A DNA stretch of 64,000 bases from NCBI RefSeq assembly GCF_019599545.1, contig NZ_JAIEZV010000002.1:682001-746000 (forward strand). The letters are read 5' to 3'. The notes below the pieces were generated by a model that ran no database searches, was not told the origin of the DNA, and saw nothing but the letters and a program-made list of their open reading frames with translations. The translations under genes were made by a program, and so were the position numbers. Positions 25,235 to 33,731 of the stretch are shown here, one piece after another. Position 1 is the first letter of the stretch. Each line of letters opens with the position of its first letter. The stretch comes from Halobacillus sp. Nhm2S1. GTDB lineage: Bacteria > Bacillota > Bacilli > Bacillales > Halobacillaceae.

Positions 25235-26692
25235 TTAAGAATACTCGTAACCTTTCAAGTCCCACTTTTCAACAGAGAAAGTGGTGGATCCTAATGATGT
25301 GAAGAGGATGTGTTCTTCTTCCGCTTGAGGATAAATTCTAGAAGTAAATACTTCTTCCCCACCATTGATGAAAATTTCCAGTGACGACTGATCGATAAAC
25401 AAACGAAGATCCTTCAATCCCTTTTCCAATCTCACCCGACGGAACTCTGTTTTTGATCGATCTTCTAAATGTGGCCTCGATAATGTGACAACATGGTCCT
25501 TGTAACTTAAAGAGGCGTATTGGAAAAGTTCGATAGCGAACATGTCTTCCAGTGATTCAAAATCAATATTCAACTCAATCGATCTCCCCTGTACTCCTCT
25601 TACCGCTTTTTGGTCATTTTCAATCGTAATTGATGAATGCATCAATACTGGTCCACGCATATGGGCAAGCTCAGGAACGGGAGTTTGAATAAGTCTTTCA
25701 CCATTCCATTTCAATTCGCGCGGAATCGTCAAGCAATGGACCCATCCATGCTCAACCGTCGGATGCGCTTGTTCATATTGATCCGGAACCCCCATCCATC
25801 CAAATAGTATCCTTCTCCCTTTTTCATCTCGTGTGGTTTGAGGAGCATAGAACTCGAAGCCTCGATCAAGCTCCCGAAAATCTTCATGGTGGAATGTTTC
25901 AGCAGTTTCGTCCCATTGCCCAAGAAAATACCCACTCTGATATGTATTAGCATAATCCATTTCAACAGCCTCAAGGCCCTGCGGACAGACCATAAGCACG
26001 TCTGTACCATCCAGTTCGAATAGATCCGGACACTCCCACATATAACCGAACTCTCCCAGTTTCCCTTCATGACCGCCAGCGATGGGACCTACGTGCTCCC
26101 ATGTATAGAGATCATTGGAGCGGAACAAGACGGCCTTTCCCTGCTTGTCTACTGTTTGAGCTCCGACAACCATGTACCATTGATCGCCCTTTTTCCATAC
26201 TTTAGGGTCTCTAAAATGGCTCGAATAACCATTGGGAGTTTCGATAATGACGCCTTTTTTCTCAAAGTTCAGGCCATCCCGGGACATAGCAAGACATTGA
26301 TATTCTGCCTCCGGTCCATCCTCTCCTTCAATATTTCCGGTATAGAAAAGGTGCAGTTGATCATTATGAACAATCGCGCTGCCCGAATAAACACCGTCCT
26401 TGTCATACCAATCAGAAGGAGTCAGAGCAATCTCTTCATGCTTCCAATTCACAAGATCTTCAGATGTGTAATGCCCCCAGTATTTTGTGCCATGAGCTGT
26501 ATCGAAAGGCATCCATTGATAAAAGAGGTGATAGGTACCTTTCCATTGAATCAATCCATTGGGGTCGTTCATTAACCCGACAGGCGGCATATGATGGTAA
26601 TTCTGACGATATGTGTCCGCTTCTACAGTTTGATTATGTTCTTGTATTTCTGTCTCCACTTTCTTACGCAGCTCTTTGTCCTGTTTAGACAT
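25235..26692 (-). CDS. scrB: Sucrose-6-phosphate hydrolase (GH32)
   Basis: Cleaves sucrose-6-phosphate into glucose-6-phosphate and fructose. The GH32 catalytic triad is visible: nucleophile Asp in LMNDPNGL (about residue 42), stabiliser Asp in HFRDPKVW (about 165), acid/base Glu in MWECPDLF (about 220). A beta-sandwich domain follows from about residue 350. 485 residues, intracellular (no signal peptide). AAGGAGGAG precedes ATG 26692. No sucrose PTS permease is adjacent; the EIIA gene upstream could supply phosphoryl groups. Confidence 0.92.
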   Translation of the reverse strand: MSKQDKELRKKVETEIQEHNQTVEADTYRQNYHHMPPVGLMNDPNGLIQWKGTYHLFYQWMPFDTAHGTKYWGHYTSEDLVNWKHEEIALTPSDWYDKDGVYSGSAIVHNDQLHLFYTGNIEGEDGPEAEYQCLAMSRDGLNFEKKGVIIETPNGYSSHFRDPKVWKKGDQWYMVVGAQTVDKQGKAVLFRSNDLYTWEHVGPIAGGHEGKLGEFGYMWECPDLFELDGTDVLMVCPQGLEAVEMDYANTYQSGYFLGQWDETAETFHHEDFRELDRGFEFYAPQTTRDEKGRRILFGWMGVPDQYEQAHPTVEHGWVHCLTIPRELKWNGERLIQTPVPELAHMRGPVLMHSSITIENDQKAVRGVQGRSIELNIDFESLEDMFAIELFQYASLSYKDHVVTLSRPHLEDRSKTEFRRVRLEKGLKDLRLFIDQSSLEIFINGGEEVFTSRIYPQAEEEHILFTSLGSTTFSVEKWDLKGYEYS

Positions 26693-26805
26693 AAATCTTC
26701 TCCTCCTTTTTCTAACTTATCCGTCTTCCTTCCTGCCCCATTATAAAACATCCCATCCTCCTCCGCCATGAAAGCTCCAATTACTCTCGGGACGGATGGC
26801 TGATG

Positions 26806-26910
26806 CTGATAAAATCGTTGAAGTGACTGATAAATGTGCCAAAGTCACCGATAAAGGGCCTGAAGTCACTGATAAATACCTGCCACCCACTGATAAATTC
26901 TGTGAAGTTT
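26806..26910. repeat. Tandem array, 21-bp period, five copies, CTGATAAA core
   Basis: C(T/C)GATAAA starts at 26806, 26827, 26848, 26869 and 26890, exactly 21 bp apart. Copies 1, 2, 3 and 5 also share (T/A)(G/A)AAGT near their end; the rest varies. The array lies between the scrB start and the EIIA terminator. Confidence 0.9.
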
Positions 26911-26918
26911 TATATGTA

Positions 26919-26956
26919 GAAAAAGCCTGAAGTACTAGAGGTACCTCAGGCTTTGC
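26919..26956 (-). terminator. Terminator after the EIIA gene
   Basis: AAAGCCTGAGGTAC/GTACTTCAGGCTTT stem followed by U residues on the minus strand. Confidence 0.88.
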
Positions 26957-26964
26957 GGATTTGA

Positions 26965-27462
26965 TTATTTCGTTTTCAGTGTCGCGATGGTAGATTCGCC
27001 AGCATTGGCGTCGTCACTATAAGATGGATCGAAGTTTTCGACGACATCGTCATAGTTAGTGATCACTACAGGCGTGATCGTACTTTTCGCTTTTTCTTTT
27101 ACAAGGTCCATGTCAAACGTGATCAGATGGTCGCCGGCATTTACTTTGTCTCCGGTAGTCACATGCCCTTCAAAACCTTCGCCTTCCATAGAAACCGTTT
27201 CAAGACCGATGTGTACAAGGACTTCCACACCTGACTTTGTTTTAATTCCTACAGCGTGGTTGGTAGGGAAAAGCTGGACGATTTCTCCGGATACCGGGCT
27301 CACTACTTTTCCGTCGGTTGGTTCAATGGCTACGCCATCCCCCATCATTCGCTGGCTGAATACAGGGTCGTCAACATCATCTAAAGGAACCACTTTTCCA
27401 TTTACCGGAGCAATAATCTGTTCCTCAACACTCTTGTTGTTACCAAATAGTTTTTTTAACAT
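26965..27462 (-). CDS. crr: PTS glucose-type EIIA component (EIIA-Glc/Crr)
   Basis: Soluble 165-residue phosphocarrier of the sugar phosphotransferase system. Phosphorylated His84 lies in VLVHIGLETV and its partner His69 in FPTNHAVGI; MGDGVAIEP is also characteristic. A free-standing EIIA of this type (like B. subtilis YpqE) can serve several permeases without their own IIA domain. AAGGGA is ten bases before ATG 27462. Next to scrB, so a link with sucrose uptake is plausible. Confidence 0.93.
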   Translation of the reverse strand: MLKKLFGNNKSVEEQIIAPVNGKVVPLDDVDDPVFSQRMMGDGVAIEPTDGKVVSPVSGEIVQLFPTNHAVGIKTKSGVEVLVHIGLETVSMEGEGFEGHVTTGDKVNAGDHLITFDMDLVKEKAKSTITPVVITNYDDVVENFDPSYSDDANAGESTIATLKTK

Positions 27463-27601
27463 AACTCCATCGTCCCTTCTATGTTTTTTTTAAGCTACAA
27501 GCTTAAGCGTTATTTCTCTTCACACTGGTATTACTTTTCCCCATGTGATGATGGATAAACACATATCAGCTTTCTATTATGGAAGACTCTCTTGTGAATA
27601 G

Positions 27602-27636
27602 TAAAAGAGCTCTATGATTTAGCCATAGAGCTCTTG
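27602..27636 (-). terminator. Terminator after the gamma-lyase gene
   Basis: AAGAGCTCTATG/CATAGAGCTCTT, a perfect 12-bp stem with a 7-nt loop, then U residues on the minus strand. Confidence 0.88.
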
Positions 27637-27651
27637 ATTGTTTGTATGAAG

Positions 27652-28836
27652 TTATACGTCCTTCAAAGCCTGCTCGAGATCTTCCCAAAGATCTTCAACA
27701 GATTCGAGGCCGGCGGATAAGCGTATGAGGGTGTCCCCAATACCCATTTCCTGCCTCTTTTCTTCTGGGACAACGGCATGGGTCATGGTGGCGGGGTGTT
27801 GGATCAGAGTTTCTGCATCCCCCAGGCTGACGGCAATCTGAATCAGTTTCAGCCGGTCCATAAATTCCTGCGCCTCTTTTTTACCCCCTTCGATTTCAAA
27901 AGCGAGCACGCCTCCCCCTGTTTTCATTTGTTTTTGAACAATAGGGAATTGCCCGTTCCCTTCCATCCCTGGATAATACACTTGTTTTACTTCAGGGTGG
28001 TTTTCCAACCTTTTGGCCAAATCATGAGCATTTATGCTGTGGCGGTCCATACGGACATGGAGAGTCTTTAAGCCTCTAAGTAAAAGCCACGCATCAAATG
28101 GAGAAAGGACACCTCCGATATCTTTCTGTTGCGACATCGCCAAGTCATCCATAAACGCTTTTTTGCCCACGACAAGACCGGCAATGACATCTCCGTGCCC
28201 ACCGATGTATTTGGTAGCACTATGCAAAACAATATCACACCCAAGATCCAATGGACGTTGTAGATATGGGGTACAGAAAGTATTGTCGACAACCACAGGT
28301 ATATCATGCTCTTTCGCAACACGTGCCACCATGGCTAGATCAATGATTTTCATCGTGGGATTGATGGGGGTCTCAATAAAAATGCATCGGGTATCAGGAG
28401 TGATTTTCGCCCTGACGTCTTCCTCTGTTTCCATATAACTGAAGTCGTGCGTGATCGAATATTTTTCTTCAAACATTTGCAGCAAACCATAAGTACAGCC
28501 ATAAAGACCGTTCGAGCATAACACATGGTCACCAGCTTTTGTGAGTGCTATTAATACCGCTGATACCGCAGCCATGCCTGAAGCAAAAGCAAGGCCCCGC
28601 TCTCCTCCCTCGAGAGTAGCGATGCGGTCTTCCAATGTTCGTACCGTCGGGTTCCCGAGTCTTGTATAAATAAAGCCTTCCTCTTCTCCAGCAAATCTCC
28701 TCTCCCCTTCAGCCGCAGAAGAGAAAGAAAAGGTAGAGGTTTGAAAGATTGGTGTCGTCAAGCTTCCGTCATATTTCTCTGCTTTTTCATGATTATGAAT
28801 CATCGCTGTTTCTATCCGCTTCTCTTTGTTTTTCAA
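27652..28836 (-). CDS. Methionine gamma-lyase-like PLP enzyme
   Basis: Cys/Met-metabolism PLP enzyme of 394 residues. PLP lysine in LHSATKYIGGHGD (about 206), phosphate-binding YTRLGNPTV (about 58) and ASGMAA. NGLYGCTYGL carries the cysteine that marks methionine gamma-lyases (Cys116 in the Pseudomonas enzyme), where cystathionine enzymes usually have Gly/Asp; this favours release of methanethiol and 2-oxobutyrate from methionine. Cystathionine gamma-lyase activity is the alternative. TTG 28836 starts nine bases after GGGGG. A perfect cre site precedes it. Confidence 0.82.
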   Translation of the reverse strand: MKNKEKRIETAMIHNHEKAEKYDGSLTTPIFQTSTFSFSSAAEGERRFAGEEEGFIYTRLGNPTVRTLEDRIATLEGGERGLAFASGMAAVSAVLIALTKAGDHVLCSNGLYGCTYGLLQMFEEKYSITHDFSYMETEEDVRAKITPDTRCIFIETPINPTMKIIDLAMVARVAKEHDIPVVVDNTFCTPYLQRPLDLGCDIVLHSATKYIGGHGDVIAGLVVGKKAFMDDLAMSQQKDIGGVLSPFDAWLLLRGLKTLHVRMDRHSINAHDLAKRLENHPEVKQVYYPGMEGNGQFPIVQKQMKTGGGVLAFEIEGGKKEAQEFMDRLKLIQIAVSLGDAETLIQHPATMTHAVVPEEKRQEMGIGDTLIRLSAGLESVEDLWEDLEQALKDV

Positions 28837-28857
28837 AACGGTCTTCCCCCTTCACTT

Positions 28858-28871
28858 TGTAAGCGTTTTCA
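28858..28871 (-). promoter_or_regulatory. cre site (CcpA operator)
   Basis: TGTAAGCGTTTTCA matches the catabolite-responsive consensus TGWAANCGNTNWCA at every position. It lies 22-35 bp upstream of the gamma-lyase start codon, so glucose would be expected to repress that gene. Confidence 0.85.
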
Positions 28872-28880
28872 ATTAATTTT

Positions 28881-28911
28881 AACAAAAGAAGGAGAAAAAG
28901 ACCTCCTTCTT
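28881..28911 (-). terminator. Terminator of the MarR-MFS operon
   Basis: AAGAAGGAG/CTCCTTCTT with an 8-nt loop and U-rich tail; the stem begins inside the stop codon of the MFS gene. Confidence 0.82.
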
Positions 28912-30103
28912 ATCTACTATATTCAATTCTATGGTCAGCGTTCGAACGAACCTTCCTTCCGTGCAGGAGCATATAAAGGACGACAGCTCCCAAGACGACA
29001 AAAGAACTGTTGAAATAAAGGGAAGAAAATCCGATCCCTGTTGCAATCGCTCCAACGACATATGAGCCTACTCCAATGCCAATATCAAAAATCGTAAAGA
29101 AGGTCGCTGTAGCTGAACCTGCTCTTTCTGGCACTTTCTTCAACGCGATAGTCTGCAAACTCGGGACGAGCGTGCCCCACCCCAGTCCAATCAACCCGCC
29201 GGCTAACAGCAGCACAAAAGCCGTGTTAGCAAAACTTAAAATCAGCATCCCTGCACCAAAAATAAGAATGGATGGAATGACGATGACATTTTCTCCATAT
29301 TGGTCGAACCATCTTCCTGTAAAGGGACGGGAGACAAGCAGCACTAAAGCATAGACGACGAAAAAGTAGCTAGCCGCTTCCGCAAGGCCCAGCTGGTTTG
29401 CATAGACAGAAACAAAAGATAACACTCCCGCATAGGCTAGCGCCATGACGGCACCTGTTAACGCGATGGGAATGACAGGCTTTTCTAAAAGGTTGTGCAT
29501 GCTAGGTACTATGCTTTTCTTTGCAGGTGCAGCCAGAGGATCCACGCGGATAACAATCCCTGTGAGTAGCGCCAGAACGGCAAGAGCAACACAAACATAG
29601 AACATCACTGTGAAGCCTGCATTTTGAATTAAAGTAAGTCCCAGGAAAGGACCGATGACCATCGCGAAGTTCATCGACATCGCAAAATAACCGAGCCCCT
29701 CCCCTTTTCTCTGATCTGGAACCACATCAGCAGCAATAGCCCCTAAAGCTGTCGTCCCCATCCCAAAACCGATGCCTTGGATGAAACGAATGACTAGAAG
29801 CGCTGAAAAGGAGTCAAACCATAGATACAAAAAAGAACTCCCTAAAAATATACTTAAAGCAATCACGACCACAGGCTTACGTCCAGAGGATTCCACCCAC
29901 TGCCCCGAAAATGGACGAATGAGGATGGCTGCAAGCAGGAAGACCGTGATAATTAATCCTGCTTCTCCCTCGGCCACTCCGATGGATTCAATCGTATAGA
30001 TCGGCATGGTGACGAACAGAAGATAAAAGACTAAAAATACGAGGAAATTGCTTGCACATACATTAAGAAAACTAGCCGTCCATAAACGAGGTTGTCTTTC
30101 CAT
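28910..30103 (-). CDS. MFS transporter (YwoG-like), probable drug efflux
   Basis: Twelve-span major facilitator of 397 residues. The loop 2-3 motif appears as RPFSGQWVESSGRKPV (about 63-78), with a second-half counterpart RPFTGRWFDQYGENV; FIQGIGFGMG is motif B-like and MNFAMVIGPFLG motif C-like, which favours a drug:proton antiporter. Its ATG shares one base with the stop of the upstream MarR gene (TGATG) and has AAAGGGG upstream, so the pair is one operon. Substrate unknown. Confidence 0.88.
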   Translation of the reverse strand: MERQPRLWTASFLNVCASNFLVFLVFYLLFVTMPIYTIESIGVAEGEAGLIITVFLLAAILIRPFSGQWVESSGRKPVVVIALSIFLGSSFLYLWFDSFSALLVIRFIQGIGFGMGTTALGAIAADVVPDQRKGEGLGYFAMSMNFAMVIGPFLGLTLIQNAGFTVMFYVCVALAVLALLTGIVIRVDPLAAPAKKSIVPSMHNLLEKPVIPIALTGAVMALAYAGVLSFVSVYANQLGLAEAASYFFVVYALVLLVSRPFTGRWFDQYGENVIVIPSILIFGAGMLILSFANTAFVLLLAGGLIGLGWGTLVPSLQTIALKKVPERAGSATATFFTIFDIGIGVGSYVVGAIATGIGFSSLYFNSSFVVLGAVVLYMLLHGRKVRSNADHRIEYSR

Positions 30104-30531
30104 CAGCTTCTTCCCCTTTCTTCTTCAATCAAGCGTGAGAGCGTGCGCACATGCTCTTCCAATACGGTTTCCCTCTGCGCTCCAAAACGCTCCAATAACC
30201 GCGTTTCCGCTTTTTGTATGGCCTGCTGCCATACCGGATAACGGTCTTCTCCTGCTTTCGTCATCGTAATATCATTCGTTCGCTGATCGGTGCTCTTGTT
30301 TTTATGGATATACCCGAGAGACTCAAGTTTAGCTATGACCCTCGATAATGGTGGTGCTTCAATATTCAAACGCTCTTTGAGTTCCGCCTGTGTCATTGAT
30401 CCTCCATGGCTGTGCAATTGAAACAATACCGCCCAGTGAGACATATAAATGTCCTCATCCTGCAATCCTTCATTCAGGAATTGGTTTACCTTTCTTGACA
30501 ATTGTTGGATGTGGTGAAAGATTAAACTCAA
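30103..30531 (-). CDS. MarR family transcriptional regulator
   Basis: Winged-helix repressor of 142 residues. The DNA-binding region reads GSMTQAELKERLNIEAPPLSRVIAKLESLGYIHK (about 45-78) followed by the wing with STDQRTNDITMTKAG. TTG 30531 starts six bases after GGGGGG. It is co-transcribed with the MFS pump, and a perfect palindrome just upstream is a likely autoregulatory site. The ligand is unknown. Confidence 0.92.
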   Translation of the reverse strand: MSLIFHHIQQLSRKVNQFLNEGLQDEDIYMSHWAVLFQLHSHGGSMTQAELKERLNIEAPPLSRVIAKLESLGYIHKNKSTDQRTNDITMTKAGEDRYPVWQQAIQKAETRLLERFGAQRETVLEEHVRTLSRLIEEERGRS

Positions 30532-30549
30532 AATGATCCCCCCTTTTCA

Positions 30550-30561
30550 TTACCTAGGTAA
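30550..30561 (-). promoter_or_regulatory. Candidate MarR operator
   Basis: Perfect 12-bp palindrome TTACCTAGGTAA, 19 bp upstream of the marR start codon. Confidence 0.7.
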
Positions 30562-30571
30562 CATTCTCAGC

Positions 30572-30598
30572 AAAAAAAGCGCTCCCTTTACGAGAGCA
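30572..30598 (-). terminator. Terminator after the EAL-HDOD gene
   Basis: GCTCTC/GGGAGC (one G-U) with a 5-nt loop, then a seven-U tract on the minus strand. Confidence 0.8.
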
Positions 30599-30636
30599 TC
30601 TAAAAACTTTATCATAAATCGTCCGTTTCATCCATC

Positions 30637-31887
30637 TTACACCTTGTGGGTAAAGTGATCTTGATAGAGCTGTTCGGACCATGCAATGGCCTGGCCGTAT
30701 ACTTCAAACACTTCCGAATAGGATAAATTCCATTCAACCAAGTGGTTTTCCAACCATTCAAAATCTGCTTTTTCCATCGCTACAGCCAAATCCAACACGA
30801 CCCGGTATGTATTTTGCTGCCCCTCTAGCGCTTTTTTGATCTCTTCATCGAGCGGTAACGACCCAATCACTTCGTGGGCAGGACGTTGAGTGATGACATC
30901 GATCAGTGACATGAACCCTGTCAGGAAATATCCATCCGCCTTCTTCTCCGCCCTGATTCTCACGGCCATCTGTTCACACAATTTGGCACGAACGAGACTT
31001 GTTTTGATGACAAGCTGAGACTGTGTTGAAGTGGCCGCTGTCGTTTGTTCGACCGATAATACATACAGCCACTTTTTCAAACCCTCTGTTCCTAAGAGCA
31101 TCACCGCTTGTCTAATGGATTGAATCGGGACTCTTGTCCGTTGTTGAGACGAGTTGATCAATCGCAGCAATTTATAGGTAAGGGCTAGATCCTGTTCCAT
31201 AATTTCCGTTACTTTTTCAATATTAATTTCGCCATCTGTAGCTGTGAGCTCTTTAATCATTTGAAAATAGGTGGACGAAAGAAATGGGATATCCATCCCC
31301 TTCACGATGACTGGTTTACTGAAATAAAATCCCTGGAATAGCGAAAACCCTTCCTCGATACAACGTTGATGTTCGTCGTGCGTTTCCACTTTTTCAGCTA
31401 ACAACGTCACCCCATACTCTTCTCCCAACTGAATGATACGCAACCGGTTCTCGTCTGTCACTGCACGGATGTCCACCTTTAAAATATCGACATAATGCAG
31501 TAATTCATAGACGGATGGCTGGTCTATATTGATGACATCATCAAGAGCAATCAAATACCCTTTTTCTTTCAAAGTTCTGCACACTCTGATGAGATCGAGG
31601 CTGAAAGAAACGTGTTCAAGGATTTCCACCACCAGTTGTTCAGAATTGAAGTATTCAGGGACTTGTTCGAGCAGAAGGTCCTCCGTAAAGTTGATAAAAC
31701 ACGGCTTATTGTGTGACAAGCGCTCTAAGCCGATCGTAACAAAACTGTTCATCAACACTTCTGAGGTTGCCTGGCTCCCATCCATCGGTACAAACCGATT
31801 TTCTTCACTGTTCCGGTACAGTAGTTCATAGGCATATACATCATTCTCGACTGTTAAAATCGGCTGCCGCGCCACGAATACTTCCAT
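30637..31887 (-). CDS. EAL and HDOD domain signalling protein (YuxH-like)
   Basis: A 416-residue protein with an N-terminal EAL-type domain (about 1-200) and a C-terminal HDOD domain (about 210-400). EAL landmarks are altered: AYELLYR for EALLR, VEILEHV for the ELTE segment, ALDDVINID for DDFG(T/S)G, DILKVDIRAV retaining the lysine, and LLAEKVET for AEGVE. Cyclic-di-GMP hydrolysis is therefore doubtful, and it may be a binding or scaffold protein. The start MEVFVARQPI at 31887 has AAGGTGG upstream and matches B. subtilis YuxH; longer starts are possible. Confidence 0.85.
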   Translation of the reverse strand: MEVFVARQPILTVENDVYAYELLYRNSEENRFVPMDGSQATSEVLMNSFVTIGLERLSHNKPCFINFTEDLLLEQVPEYFNSEQLVVEILEHVSFSLDLIRVCRTLKEKGYLIALDDVINIDQPSVYELLHYVDILKVDIRAVTDENRLRIIQLGEEYGVTLLAEKVETHDEHQRCIEEGFSLFQGFYFSKPVIVKGMDIPFLSSTYFQMIKELTATDGEINIEKVTEIMEQDLALTYKLLRLINSSQQRTRVPIQSIRQAVMLLGTEGLKKWLYVLSVEQTTAATSTQSQLVIKTSLVRAKLCEQMAVRIRAEKKADGYFLTGFMSLIDVITQRPAHEVIGSLPLDEEIKKALEGQQNTYRVVLDLAVAMEKADFEWLENHLVEWNLSYSEVFEVYGQAIAWSEQLYQDHFTHKV

Positions 31888-32033
31888 CCTGCTTACCACC
31901 TTCATGCGTTTCTTCCCATCTTGTTCAAGTATACTATAAAGCCTAAATGTTGTTAATTTTTCCATGGAAAAATACATGAAACCTTTGGAGAGGGAAAGAC
32001 TGAGAGAAACGAGTCACTTCAGGAGGGAAACTC

Positions 32034-33623
32034 ATGGAACAACACGAGAAATGGACTCAACCAGAACCTATATGGCGCGAGAATATGTCATTACCGTCTT
32101 TTGAAGCTATGAAAGAGGATACAACGACAGAGGTGGCTGTTGTCGGTGGCGGGATCACCGGGATTACGACCGCTTACCTTCTAGCAAAAGCAGGCAAAAA
32201 AGTAACCCTTATTGAAGCGGATGAACTGGTAAATGGTACGACCGGTCATACAAATGCAAAAGTAACCGCTCAACACGGGTTGATCTACCATGAATTGATA
32301 AAACACTTTGGTGAAGAAGAAGCTTCGCTATATTATCAGGCCCAAATGAGCGCCTTGCAGTCCATGGAGGAATGGATTGATAAATATCAAATCGATTGCA
32401 ACTGGGTGAAAGAAGAGGCTTACCTCTTCGCTACTACGAAAAAAGGCGCACATAAACTGGAAAATGAGTACGAGGCCTATCAAAAGCTGGGCATTCCAGG
32501 TGGCACGATTGACGCCCTCCCTTTTGACATGGAAGCAACCAAAGCACTCAGCATGAAGAATCAGGCCCGCTTCCACCCTATCAAATACTTAGCTGCACTC
32601 ATTGAAGAATTTGTTCATCTGGGCGGAGAGATTTTTGAACATACAAAAGCAACAGATGTGAAAGAGAAGGACCGTATTGAAATCCAAACAGGAGATGGCC
32701 ATACGCTTGCCTGCGAGAAGTTGGTTTCATGCAGCCATTTCCCTTTCTATGATGGAAAAGGGCTCTATTTCAGCCGCATGTATGCCGAGCGCTCCTACCT
32801 CCTTGCCATTGAACCCGAGAAAGAAGTGCCTGAGGGGATGTATTTGTCGATCGATGAGCCGAAACGCTCGATCCGTACGGCAGAGTACAATGGAAAACCT
32901 GTATTGTTGATCGGTGGGGAAAGCCACAAAACGGGCCAAGGGGTGGATACATCGTTCCATTACAATGCGCTGGAAGAATTCGCTGCCCAGACGTTCGGCA
33001 TTAAAAAGAAACTGTTTCAATGGTCGGCGCAAGATCTCACCACACTTGATAAAGTCCCTTACATTGGACCGATCACAAGGAACAATGATCGCGTATTTAT
33101 CGCTACAGGTTTCCGTAAATGGGGCATGACGAATGGGACACTCGCAGCCAAGCTGCTTTGTGATTATGTTCTTGGTGAGGAATCTCTCTTTCATGAACTG
33201 TTCAAACCTACACGCTTCAAGTCCGATCCAAGCATGAAACAATTCTTATCCCAGAACTTCGATGTTGCTACACACCTGGTCGAAGGGAAACTGGAACTTG
33301 TAGCGGATCGCCCGAATTCTCTCAAAAAAGGAGAAGGAATGGTCGTCCAGTGGCGCGGAGAAAGAGCCGGTGCGTACAGAGATGACGAAGGAAAGCTGCA
33401 TGTCCTCGACACCACCTGCACCCACATGGGGTGTGAAGTGGAATGGAACAGTGGGGAACATACGTGGGATTGTCCATGTCACGGTTCGCGCTTTTCCTAT
33501 GATGGAACGGTTGTCGAAGGACCCGCTGATCAGCCTCTAATGAAAATTGCATTAGAAGAACCCCAGGATTTCCACGCTCCTTTAGGAGAAAGTAACGAGG
33601 AAGAACATGGGGAACAACCTTAA
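32034..33623 (+). CDS. FAD oxidoreductase with C-terminal Rieske [2Fe-2S] domain (YhfW-like)
   Basis: A 529-residue fusion. The N-terminal DAO-type FAD domain begins VAVVGGGITGITTAYLLAKAG (residues 34-54) and has NGTTGHTNAKVTAQHGLIY, a likely flavin-contact segment. Residues about 420-515 form a Rieske domain with both ligand pairs, CTHMGC and CPCHGSRF. Known in Bacilli as YhfW; its electron acceptor and substrate are not established. AGGAGG precedes ATG 32034. It is divergent from the EAL-HDOD gene. Confidence 0.92.
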   Translation: MEQHEKWTQPEPIWRENMSLPSFEAMKEDTTTEVAVVGGGITGITTAYLLAKAGKKVTLIEADELVNGTTGHTNAKVTAQHGLIYHELIKHFGEEEASLYYQAQMSALQSMEEWIDKYQIDCNWVKEEAYLFATTKKGAHKLENEYEAYQKLGIPGGTIDALPFDMEATKALSMKNQARFHPIKYLAALIEEFVHLGGEIFEHTKATDVKEKDRIEIQTGDGHTLACEKLVSCSHFPFYDGKGLYFSRMYAERSYLLAIEPEKEVPEGMYLSIDEPKRSIRTAEYNGKPVLLIGGESHKTGQGVDTSFHYNALEEFAAQTFGIKKKLFQWSAQDLTTLDKVPYIGPITRNNDRVFIATGFRKWGMTNGTLAAKLLCDYVLGEESLFHELFKPTRFKSDPSMKQFLSQNFDVATHLVEGKLELVADRPNSLKKGEGMVVQWRGERAGAYRDDEGKLHVLDTTCTHMGCEVEWNSGEHTWDCPCHGSRFSYDGTVVEGPADQPLMKIALEEPQDFHAPLGESNEEEHGEQP

Positions 33624-33658
33624 TATGCATGGCCCATCTTATGGGCCATGCATTTTTC
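33624..33658 (+). terminator. Terminator after the FAD/Rieske gene
   Basis: A 13-bp perfect stem ATGCATGGCCCAT/ATGGGCCATGCAT with a 3-nt loop and T-run. Confidence 0.92.
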
Positions 33659-33731
33659 AAGCTTCCCCTTTCGAACGGTGATATAATGAACCGGATAAAC
33701 AAATATCCCGACACACGAAAGGGTCCTCACC

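Noticed and set aside
26069-26575. 168-codon frame on the plus strand
   Set aside because: Wholly antisense to scrB, whose catalytic motifs are intact in the other strand.
30637-31887. Active cyclic-di-GMP phosphodiesterase
   Set aside because: Several EAL catalytic motifs are altered, so activity is not claimed.
32727-33242. 171-codon frame on the minus strand
   Set aside because: Antisense to the FAD/Rieske gene; Cys/Arg/Phe-rich shadow composition.
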